A stretch of 64,000 nt of DNA from Glycomyces niveus (GTDB lineage Bacteria; Actinomycetota; Actinomycetes; Mycobacteriales; Micromonosporaceae): NCBI RefSeq assembly GCF_017592475.1, contig NZ_JAGFNP010000002.1, positions 209,125 to 273,124 of the forward strand, written 5' to 3'. Below the pieces are notes generated by a model. It ran no database searches. It was not told the origin of the DNA and was given only the letters and a program-made list of their open reading frames with translations. Numbering within the stretch: the first letter of the stretch is position 1; the number at the start of each line of letters is the position of its first letter. Shown here one piece after another: positions 8,993 to 16,078 of the stretch. The position numbers were made by a program, and so were the translations under genes.

Positions 8993-10081
8993 TCAGCCGC
9001 GGCCGCACGTCCCACAGCGGCCGCGCCGCCGCTGGTGGTAGGCCATCGCCGCGACGAACAGGGCCGCGCCCCACACCACCCACAGCGTCTCGGGCAGCTC
9101 CAGCGGCCACGTGCTCGCCGTGACGCCGCCGCGGGCGACCACGATCCGGATGTACATCCCGCCCGCCGAGGCGACCAGGACCGAGACCAGCGTCGCGGGC
9201 ACGACCGCGAGCATCGGCGGGACCCGCTTGCCGCGCAGGCCGATCATCCAGCGCGGGAAGATCTCGCCCCAGCGCTGGATCAGCCCGAGCGTGAGCACCG
9301 CCCCGATCGCCCCGAGCGTGGCCAGCGCGGCCCCGGCCAGCCAGAGCCCGTCCTCTTTGCCCTCCTGGTAGAACGCGGGGTCGATGCCGAGGCTGAGGCC
9401 GAGCGCCCAGGCCCAGCGGGTGACGGCGTAGACGAAGGGGATGGTGAAGGCGGTCCAGACGGCCGGGCGCGCCCAGCGCTGGAGGGCCGAGGGCCGGGCC
9501 GCTCCGCCGCGGCCGCAGTTGCCGCAGTCGCCGTTCACCTTGCGGCGGTAGGCGACCGCTGCGAGCGCCCACACGATGCCCATGAGGAGCAGCATGAGGA
9601 GGTTGAGCCGTTCGGGGCGGTAGAGGGCGTCCCAGCCGACGCCTGGGGGCCAGCCGAAGAAGGGCTTGGCGATGAGCATGACCGGGGTGTAGGCGACGAC
9701 GACGAGGGTGCGGTAGTCCTGGACGACCACGGTGAGGCCGACCGCGATGATCCACGCGTAGGCGGGCAGCAGGAGGCGGGCCGCGCCGCTGCGGTGGCCG
9801 CGGGCCATGAGCACGCCGGCGAGGGCGCCGAGTGCGCCCAGTGCGGCGATGATCGGCCCGGCGACACCGGGGGTGGCGAGGCCGAGGAGCGAGACCTTGA
9901 AGGCGAACTCGGGTTCGGCCATGAGTTCGGCGTCGCCGGTGCCGAAGGGGAACCCGGCGCCGCCGAGGGCCCAGTAGAGGCCGAACGCGCCGTAGAGGAG
10001 CGACCAGGCGGCGGCCGCGTAGCCGATCCATTCGGGCCATCCGGTCGGGGGCCGTTGCGTTTTGGTGAGTGTCTGCGTCAT
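8993..10081 (-). CDS. Membrane protein with two CGxCGRG cysteine knuckles
   Basis: A 362-residue protein with about eight to nine membrane segments in two similar halves. Each half ends in a basic stretch followed by a CxxC knuckle: Cys186/Cys189 in NGDCGNCGRGG and Cys356/Cys359 in RGRCGTCGRG at the very C-terminus. The paired CGxCGRG motifs could together bind one metal such as zinc or iron, or form redox thiols on the cytoplasmic side. I do not know this family; the layout suggests internal duplication. It is divergent from the kinase operon. Confidence 0.7.
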   Translation of the reverse strand: MTQTLTKTQRPPTGWPEWIGYAAAAWSLLYGAFGLYWALGGAGFPFGTGDAELMAEPEFAFKVSLLGLATPGVAGPIIAALGALGALAGVLMARGHRSGAARLLLPAYAWIIAVGLTVVVQDYRTLVVVAYTPVMLIAKPFFGWPPGVGWDALYRPERLNLLMLLLMGIVWALAAVAYRRKVNGDCGNCGRGGAARPSALQRWARPAVWTAFTIPFVYAVTRWAWALGLSLGIDPAFYQEGKEDGLWLAGAALATLGAIGAVLTLGLIQRWGEIFPRWMIGLRGKRVPPMLAVVPATLVSVLVASAGGMYIRIVVARGGVTASTWPLELPETLWVVWGAALFVAAMAYHQRRRGRCGTCGRG

Positions 10082-10197
10082 GCCTCAAGCCTCGTCGCGG
10101 GGCGGCCCCGCGCCTATGTGCCGAAAGGGCCGTTCCGGCCGTGCTGAGGTGGGCCGATGTGCCGAACGGCCTATCGCGGCGAGCCCTCGCGTCTGTC

Positions 10198-10209
10198 TAT
10201 AGTCGGCGG
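10198..10209 (+). promoter_or_regulatory. Leaderless -10 element of the kinase operon
   Basis: TATAGT (10198-10203) is followed by 6 bp and then GTG at 10210. Transcription would start at the start codon. No ribosome site is present, which fits a leaderless mRNA. No clear -35 is seen. Confidence 0.55.
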
Positions 10210-10938
10210 GTGCTTCCTCCCGAGTCCCTCGCCGCCGCCATCGAGCGGCTGTACGCCGCGTTCGGGTCGGTGCCGCGCCCGAAGGCGATCGAGCGGTGCG
10301 AGCACTGCTTGTCGGCACCGGAGGCCGGAGTGCTGCTGGGTCCGGTGCCCTTGCGGGAGTTGAGCGCCGACCAGTTGCGGGCGTATGCGACCGATGTGCT
10401 GCTCACGGTCGGTGATGTGGCGGACTACCGGTACTTCCTGCCGCGGATCTTCGAGATCGCCTGTACCGAAGGATTCAACTGGCCTGATCTCGAGCCGCTG
10501 GCCGGGCGGCTGCGGGTCGCGGGGTGGTCGACCTGGGCCGAGCCCGAGCAGGCGGCGATCCGCGGGGTACTGCGGGCGTGCTGGCGGGAGGTCCTGACCG
10601 GGGATCCCGATAACTGGGGCGCCGATGTCGTGTTGTGCGCCATCGCGAACGCCGAAGACGAGCTCAAGCCCTACCTCGACGAGTGGACCGCCGCACTCGG
10701 GTGTCGGGCCGCGGCCGTCGAGCTTCGGGACCTGCTGCAGTACTCGGTGAGCTGGAAGGGCGGCGTGCCCCGGTTGACGAACGCGTTCTGGGGCGGCCGG
10801 GACGCGCAGGTCATCGCCTGGTTGTCCGGCGGCGAACTGCGGGCGGCGCTGGCCGAGGCGCGGGCGGGCGCCCGCACCCGGGCCTCGCGGGAGCCGCTGG
10901 TCGAGGTCGAGGCCGTGTTCGCGAATCGGGCCCGATGA
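10210..10938 (+). CDS. Conserved protein of unknown function, co-translated with a histidine kinase
   Basis: A 242-residue soluble protein. Features are CEHCLSAPEAGVLLG near residue 25 (a CxxC pair) and DYRYFLPRIFEIACTEGFNWPDLEPLAGRL near residue 75, then a helical, tryptophan-containing C-terminal half. Similar proteins occur singly in many actinobacteria and proteobacteria without a known role. The stop overlaps the start of the kinase gene by 4 nt (ATGA), so the two are coupled; it could modulate that signalling system. The GTG start at 10210 rests on the leaderless promoter. Confidence 0.75.
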   Translation: MLPPESLAAAIERLYAAFGSVPRPKAIERCEHCLSAPEAGVLLGPVPLRELSADQLRAYATDVLLTVGDVADYRYFLPRIFEIACTEGFNWPDLEPLAGRLRVAGWSTWAEPEQAAIRGVLRACWREVLTGDPDNWGADVVLCAIANAEDELKPYLDEWTAALGCRAAAVELRDLLQYSVSWKGGVPRLTNAFWGGRDAQVIAWLSGGELRAALAEARAGARTRASREPLVEVEAVFANRAR

Positions 10939-12113
10939 GGTTCGCGCGGTTGCCGATCGCGGTCGTCGGGGTGCTCGTGCTCGGTTACGGGATGCTGTGG
11001 GTGCGGCCTTCGCCTGCGGTGCATCTCATCGGGGTGTGCACGGTCGGCCTGCTGCTGGCGGCGTGCGGTGTCTGGTGGCCGCGGCTGCGGCGGTTCGTGC
11101 CCGCCGTCGCCCTGCTGGCGGCGGCCGCTTCGGTGGTGGCGACGGTGCTCGTTCGCGTCGCCTACCCGGGTGGGCAGCCGGAGACGCCGGGCGCGACCGG
11201 GGTGTGGCTGCTGGTCGAGTCGGGGGCGTTGACGCTCACCGTGTATCTGGTGGTGCGGTGGTCGGGCGGTGTGGCCGGTGGGTTCGCGGCCGTCGCGCCG
11301 GCGTTGGCGACCGCGCTGGCCTGGCAGCGGTTCGCCCTGGCGGGCACGGTGATCGAGGCGGCCGCCGTGAGTGCGGTGTGGCTGGTTCCCGCTGTCGGGG
11401 CGGCCGTGGCGGGGGCGTATCTGCGGTGGCTGGCGTTCGGGCGCCGCCGGGCGGTGGCCGACGCCCGGCGGGAGCAGCGGCTCGATCTGGCGAACGACCT
11501 GCACGACTTCGTGGCCCATGACATCAGCGAGATCGTGGCGCAGGCCCAGGCGGGCCGGTTCGTGTTCGGTGCGGACCGGCCGGAGCTGGCGAAGCTGTTG
11601 GAGCGCATCGAGATCGCCGGTGTCCGGGCGCTCGGGTCGATGGACCGGACCCTCGCCTTGCTGCGCGACCCGGGCGAGGCGGCCCGCGCGCCGGTCGGCG
11701 GAGTGGACGACCTCGCCGAGCTGATCGCGCGTTTCAATGCGGGCGGCGGTCCTCAAGCGGCGCTTGACCTCCGGATCGCCCGGCCGGTGCCGCGCGAATC
11801 GGGCGCGGTGGTCCACCGGGCCGTCACCGAGGCGCTGACGAACGTGCGCCGCCACGCCCCCACGGCCGCAACGGTATCGATCGTCGTCTCCGAAGTGGAC
11901 GGGTCGCTGGAGCTGCGCATCGAGGACGACGGCCGGGGCGCGCCGAAGCAGGCCGCCCGGGACTCCTCCGGGCTCGGCCTCGCCGGGATGGCCGAGCGCG
12001 CCGAGAGCCTCGGCGGGAGCTGCCGCGCCGGGCCGCGCGAGCCCTCGGGTTGGCGAATCGTTCTCGTACTTCCCTTGCAGGACCGTTCGATCAGTGAAGG
12101 AGTGGCACCGTGA
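10935..12113 (+). CDS. Sensor histidine kinase (NarL/DesK type)
   Basis: A 392-residue membrane kinase. The N-terminal 165 residues hold about five or six hydrophobic segments with no large extracellular loop, as in sensors of membrane state or small ligands. The dimerisation helix carries the phospho-accepting His190 in NDLHDFVAHDISEI (HisKA_3 type). The ATP domain shows ALTNVRRHA (N box), LRIEDDGRGA (G1) and SGLGLAGMAERAESLGG (G2). Its start overlaps the unknown gene upstream and its stop overlaps the response regulator (GTGA). The three act as one operon. Confidence 0.9.
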   Translation: MRFARLPIAVVGVLVLGYGMLWVRPSPAVHLIGVCTVGLLLAACGVWWPRLRRFVPAVALLAAAASVVATVLVRVAYPGGQPETPGATGVWLLVESGALTLTVYLVVRWSGGVAGGFAAVAPALATALAWQRFALAGTVIEAAAVSAVWLVPAVGAAVAGAYLRWLAFGRRRAVADARREQRLDLANDLHDFVAHDISEIVAQAQAGRFVFGADRPELAKLLERIEIAGVRALGSMDRTLALLRDPGEAARAPVGGVDDLAELIARFNAGGGPQAALDLRIARPVPRESGAVVHRAVTEALTNVRRHAPTAATVSIVVSEVDGSLELRIEDDGRGAPKQAARDSSGLGLAGMAERAESLGGSCRAGPREPSGWRIVLVLPLQDRSISEGVAP

Positions 12114-12757
12114 CCATCCGGGTCCTCATCGCCGACGACCAGGAGGGCATCCGCGAGGCCTTCCGCATGGTGATCGACGCGCAGCCCGACATGCGGGTGG
12201 TCGCCGAGGCCGCCGACGGGAAGAGCGCGCTCGCCCAGGCCGAGCTGCTGCGCCCCGATGTGGTCCTGGCGGACATCCGGATGCCGGTGATGGACGGGCT
12301 CGAACTCACCCGCCGCCTCGCCGGACCGGAGGCGGCCGAGCCGCTGAAGGTGGTCGTGGTGACCACGTTCGACCTCGACGAGTACGTCTACACCGCCTTG
12401 CGGGACGGCGCGTGCGGCTACCTGCTCAAGCGCTCCGGCCCGAACCTCGTCATCGAGGCGATCCGCGCGGCCGTCTCGGGCGAGACCCTCATCAGCCCGC
12501 AGATCACGGTCAAGCTGCTGCGCAAGATGATCCCGCCCCAGGCCCCCACGAGCACCGGTGAGGCCCTGAGTGAACGCGAGCTCGAGGTCGTGCGGCTCGT
12601 CGCGCGCGGGCGCACCAACACCGAGATCGCGGGGGAGCTGTTCATCAGCGCGGGCACCGTCAAGAACCATCTGGCGAACGTGCAGCGCCGCCTCGGGGTG
12701 CGCAACCGGGTCGAGATCGCCGCGTGGGCGTGGTCCACCGGGCAGGTGACGGCCTGA
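12110..12757 (+). CDS. LuxR/NarL-family response regulator
   Basis: A 215-residue DNA-binding regulator. The receiver domain (1-120) has Asp9/Asp10 and the phospho-accepting Asp55 in VVLADIRMPV, with Lys106 in YLLKRS. The C-terminal LuxR helix-turn-helix (about 150-212) reads LSERELEVVRLVARGRTNTEIAGELFISAGTVKNHLANVQRRLGVRNR. GTG start, 4-nt overlap with the kinase, which surely phosphorylates it. Targets are unknown; the operon's own promoter is one possibility. Confidence 0.92.
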   Translation: MTIRVLIADDQEGIREAFRMVIDAQPDMRVVAEAADGKSALAQAELLRPDVVLADIRMPVMDGLELTRRLAGPEAAEPLKVVVVTTFDLDEYVYTALRDGACGYLLKRSGPNLVIEAIRAAVSGETLISPQITVKLLRKMIPPQAPTSTGEALSERELEVVRLVARGRTNTEIAGELFISAGTVKNHLANVQRRLGVRNRVEIAAWAWSTGQVTA

Positions 12758-12833
12758 CCGATCCAGTTGCGACCTCGTTCCCCGGCGGCTCGCCGATGGG
12801 CTTACGCTGGCGGCATTCAGAGGAGGAGGGCCG

Positions 12834-13538
12834 ATGGCGCGAGCGTCACGGACGCACGAGGTGGTCGAACAGGTCCTCGACGCCATCATCGACGGCAAGC
12901 TGCGACCGGGAGAACCGCTGCCGCCTGAGGGCGTGCTCGCCGAGGACCTGCACGTCTCGCGGCTGACGCTGCGCGAGGCGGTGCGGCTGCTGCAGGCACA
13001 GGGCGTGATCGTGCAGGTGCCGGGCCGGCGCCACCGGGTCGCGCCCGTCGCGCAGTGGACCGGGCTCGAGGCGGTCGTGCGGCACGCCCGCAGCGCGGGG
13101 GAGCGGGAGCGGTCCTCGCTCGAACTGCTCGAAGTGCGCATGATGATCGAGACCGGCGCGGCCCAGCTCGCGGCCGAGCGCCGCTCCGACACCGACCTCG
13201 ACGCGCTGCGCGAGCAGATCGAGCGCATGAAGGCCGCGCACGCGAAGACCGACGTGGCCGCGTTCGTCGCCGCCGACCTCGCCTTCCACGACGTCATCCT
13301 CCACGCCGCCGACAACCGCATCCTCGTGGCGGCCCTGCTGCCGCTCACCGTGATGCTCGCCGAGACCCGCAGCGAGACCAGCGCCGTCGCCGAGATCCGC
13401 GAGCACGCCATCGCCGAGCACACCGCGATCGTCGCCGCGCTCGCCTCCGGCGACCGGCTCGCCGCCCGCGACGCGATGGCCAGCCACATGGACCAGACCC
13501 GCGGCGACCTGCTCGAATACGTGCATTCGCGCCGCTAG
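12834..13538 (+). CDS. GntR-family regulator, FadR/FCD type
   Basis: A 234-residue regulator. An N-terminal winged helix (1-75; LAEDLHVSRLTLREAVRLLQAQGVI) is joined to an FCD ligand domain. Residues DLAFHDVI, EHTAIV and SHMDQT supply the Asp and His that bind a metal in FCD domains, which usually sense carboxylic acids such as lactate, gluconate or fatty-acid derivatives. GAGGAGG precedes the ATG. No metabolic gene sits next to it on the same strand, so the target lies elsewhere or is the convergent glycosidase. Confidence 0.88.
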   Translation: MARASRTHEVVEQVLDAIIDGKLRPGEPLPPEGVLAEDLHVSRLTLREAVRLLQAQGVIVQVPGRRHRVAPVAQWTGLEAVVRHARSAGERERSSLELLEVRMMIETGAAQLAAERRSDTDLDALREQIERMKAAHAKTDVAAFVAADLAFHDVILHAADNRILVAALLPLTVMLAETRSETSAVAEIREHAIAEHTAIVAALASGDRLAARDAMASHMDQTRGDLLEYVHSRR

Positions 13539-13572
13539 GGTCGCCTCAGGGCCGCTTTCCTTTCCGCGCAAC

Positions 13573-13604
13573 AGGACCGCCGGGCACATCGGCCCGGCGG
13601 TCCT
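13573..13604. terminator. Terminator between GntR and GH12 genes
   Basis: Perfect 13-bp stem (AGGACCGCCGGGC / GCCCGGCGGTCCT) with a 6-nt loop, between two convergent genes. It can serve both directions. Confidence 0.8.
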
Positions 13605-13612
13605 TGAGTGCG

Positions 13613-14317
13613 CTACGCCCACACGTCGTAGCTGTTGCAGTTGAAGTTGTAGCCGCCGGTCGACGAGGTGATCTCGAAGCCGAACGCGATCTCGCCGATG
13701 GTCACCCGCGGCATGCGGCCGTTGGCGACCAGCCACTGGGCGTGCGCGGTGATGTCCACCCAGGAGTTGGTGGTGTGCTGGCGCGCCAGGAAGCTGTGCA
13801 CGGCGTTGGAGCCGTTGCTGCCCTGGTAGTACGCCCAGGAGCGGCCGCCGAGGCTGACGTCGGTGACGTAGGAGCCGATCGGTCCGACGGCGCCGTGCCA
13901 CTGCGTCCAGATCATGATCTCGTAGTCGTGGTCGTTGCCCCACACGTCGTAGGTGGTGCAGTAGGCGAGGTTGGAGCCGGTGGGGACGGAGACGTTGTGG
14001 TTGCTGGAGACGTTGCCCATGTTCCACACGTCGCGCCCGAGCTGGTAGGCGACGTGCGGGTAGGACTTGACGCCGCCGGTGTTCGGATGGTTCGCCCACA
14101 CGCCCCAGTTGGAGTGGGAGTTCGCCCAGATGGACTGGTCGCCGGCGCCGCTGCCCCAGACGTGGTTGTTGACGGTGTACGCGCCGGTGGTCCACTTCCC
14201 CCAGTCGTCGGAGGTGGACCAGGCGGCGGCCTGCGCGGGGGACTGGAGGGCGCCGACGGCGCCGACGGTGGCCAGCGGTGCGGCCAGTGCTGCGGTGAGG
14301 AGCGATCTGCGCTGCAT
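13613..14317 (-). CDS. Secreted GH12 beta-glucanase/xyloglucanase
   Basis: A 234-residue extracellular enzyme cutting beta-1,4-glucan or xyloglucan. A signal peptide with twin arginines (MQRRSLLTAALAAPLATVG) ends near AQA-AAW (residue 30). The GH12 fold is seen in NNHVWG, the SYPHVAY strand and DYEIMIWTQWHG with the nucleophile Glu133; the acid/base is Glu215 in IAFGFEITSS. Cys120 and Cys227 may pair. No carbohydrate-binding module is present. GAAAGG precedes the ATG. A 16-bp palindrome lies 40 bp upstream of the start. Confidence 0.88.
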   Translation of the reverse strand: MQRRSLLTAALAAPLATVGAVGALQSPAQAAAWSTSDDWGKWTTGAYTVNNHVWGSGAGDQSIWANSHSNWGVWANHPNTGGVKSYPHVAYQLGRDVWNMGNVSSNHNVSVPTGSNLAYCTTYDVWGNDHDYEIMIWTQWHGAVGPIGSYVTDVSLGGRSWAYYQGSNGSNAVHSFLARQHTTNSWVDITAHAQWLVANGRMPRVTIGEIAFGFEITSSTGGYNFNCNSYDVWA

Positions 14318-14356
14318 GAAGGATTCGCCTTTCTCGCGGGAGTTCGTCCTGAAACA

Positions 14357-14372
14357 TTCGTAGATGTACGAA
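14357..14372. promoter_or_regulatory. Palindromic operator upstream of GH12
   Basis: TTCGTA-GATG-TACGAA, perfect 6-bp arms, 40 bp upstream of the GH12 start. The surrounding 14318-14573 intergenic region is markedly AT-rich for this genome and serves two divergent secreted-glycosidase genes. Confidence 0.5.
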
Positions 14373-14491
14373 CATCGATGGGTTGATTAGATCATGTAAC
14401 AAAGTTCATGTCCATACGTGAATACTTGATTCCAAATATTGACAAACCGATCGGCCCTCAGGGGCGGTGCCGCGCGGGAGCGCTCTCGTTG

Positions 14492-14533
14492 AATATCGAG
14501 GATATTGACTACGTCGATGTCGATTGTTACCCT
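14492..14533 (+). promoter_or_regulatory. Promoter and palindrome for the GH43 gene
   Basis: AATATC-GAG-GATATT (14492-14506) is a perfect 15-bp inverted repeat whose end overlaps the -35 TTGACT (14505-14510). After a 17-bp spacer comes -10 TACCCT (14528-14533). A regulator at the palindrome would block the -35. Confidence 0.55.
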
Positions 14534-14573
14534 TCACATCATCATTTTCGACTGCACGAACCCTGGAGAGTCA

Positions 14574-16004
14574 ATGTCGACACCCTCAAGACCGCAAGGT
14601 CTCAGCCGCCGTGGGCTCATCGCCGCCGCGGCCGCCCTCCCCGCCGCCGCGCTGCTCCCGGCATCACCCGCGGCGGCCCAGACCGCTTACACCGGCTATC
14701 TCATGGCCCACTTCATCGGCGAAGGCTCCGGCGGCGAGCAGATCTACCTCGCCCACTCCGACAACGGCCTCAACTGGACCGACCTCAACCGCGGCCAGAT
14801 CGTCCTGCGCACCCCCATCGGCACCAAGGGCGTCCGCGACCCCATCATCGTGCGCAACCCCGCCGGCAACCGGTACTGGATCGTCGCCACCGACCTCCAC
14901 ATCGGATCGGGCACGTCCTGGACCGACGCGCAGCACGTCGGCAGCCGCAACCTCGTCGTCTGGGAGTCGACCGACCTCGTCAACTGGTCGATCCCCTGGC
15001 TGCTCCCGGTCGCCGCCAACATCGGCGACGCCGGCGACGCCTGGGCGCCCGAGGCCATCTGGGACGCCTCCGCCGGGAACTTCCTGCTCTACTGGGCCAC
15101 CAACTCGACCCTGAACGGCATCAAGAAGCACCGCATCTGGAGCGCGCGCACCACCGACTTCCGCACCATCACCAGCCCGCAGGTCTACATCAACCTCGCC
15201 GGGTCCGAGCAGCTCATCGACACCCAGATCATCGAGGCCAACACCGGCGACTACCGCTACTACCGCGCCTCCAAGACCACCCAGATCGTCATCGAGGGCG
15301 GCAACTCCCTCACCGGCACCTGGACCCGCCTCGGCGACCTCTCCGGCCTCACCGGCGGCGGCGTCGAAGGCCCGATGTGGGCGAAGTTCAACGACCGCAA
15401 CGAATGGGCGCTGTGGCTCGACCAGTACGCCACCGGCCGCGGCTACCTGCCCGTCGTCACCACCAACCCCGCCGCAGTCTCCGGCTACCGCATCGCCTCG
15501 GGCTACAGCATGGGCGCCAACCTCAAACGGCACGGCTTCATCCTCAACCTCACCCAGGCCGAGGAGACGCGGGTCCTCAACCGCTACCAGGCGCCGGTGT
15601 TCAACCGGCTCCAGTCCTACAACTACCAGGACCGCTACGTGCGCCACTACAACATGGACGTGCGCATCGACCCCGGCGTGAACCCCGCCCAGGACGCCCA
15701 GTTCCGGCTCGTGCCCGGCCTGGCCTCCTCGAGCGCGGTCTCCTTCGAGTCCGTGAACTTCCCCGGGCACTTCCTGCGGCACGTCAACTACGACTTCGTA
15801 CTCGCCCCCAGGGAATCGGGCGGCACGTTCAACGCCGACGCCACCTTCAACCGGGTCGCGGGGCTCGCCGACTCCTCCTGGAGCTCGTTCACCTCGTACA
15901 ACTTCCCGACCCGCTACATCCGCCACTACGGGTACGCGCTGCGGCTCGACCCCGTGAGCACCACCCAGGAACGGGCCGACGCGACCTTCCGCGTCACCAC
16001 CTGA
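14574..16004 (+). CDS. Secreted GH43-like arabinosidase/xylosidase with AbfB (CBM42) domain
   Basis: A 476-residue extracellular protein. A Tat-type signal (LSRRGLIAAAAALPAAALLP...AAA) is followed by a five-bladed propeller of the GH43 type (about residues 35-335; GVRDPIIVRNPAGNRYW and WAPEAIWD blades). A C-terminal AbfB/CBM42 beta-trefoil (about 345-476) is marked by repeats such as SFESVNFPGHFLRHVNYDFVL and SFTSYNFPTRYIRHYGYALRL, which bind arabinofuranose side chains. The start at 14574 follows GGAGAG. It should release arabinose from arabinan or arabinoxylan. It lies 74 bp before the GH127 gene on the same strand, likely an operon. Confidence 0.85.
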   Translation: MSTPSRPQGLSRRGLIAAAAALPAAALLPASPAAAQTAYTGYLMAHFIGEGSGGEQIYLAHSDNGLNWTDLNRGQIVLRTPIGTKGVRDPIIVRNPAGNRYWIVATDLHIGSGTSWTDAQHVGSRNLVVWESTDLVNWSIPWLLPVAANIGDAGDAWAPEAIWDASAGNFLLYWATNSTLNGIKKHRIWSARTTDFRTITSPQVYINLAGSEQLIDTQIIEANTGDYRYYRASKTTQIVIEGGNSLTGTWTRLGDLSGLTGGGVEGPMWAKFNDRNEWALWLDQYATGRGYLPVVTTNPAAVSGYRIASGYSMGANLKRHGFILNLTQAEETRVLNRYQAPVFNRLQSYNYQDRYVRHYNMDVRIDPGVNPAQDAQFRLVPGLASSSAVSFESVNFPGHFLRHVNYDFVLAPRESGGTFNADATFNRVAGLADSSWSSFTSYNFPTRYIRHYGYALRLDPVSTTQERADATFRVTT

Positions 16005-16078
16005 TTCCCGACCAGACCGCCCGGCGCGGGACCCACCGCCCGCGCCGGGCCTCCCTCGAAATCCCTCTGGAGACACGC

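Noticed and set aside
14408..16078. Very long upstream extension of the GH127 frame (start at 14408)
   Set aside because: It is arginine/proline-rich antisense-style sequence overlapping the GH43 gene; the real start at 16079 has a signal peptide and ribosome site.
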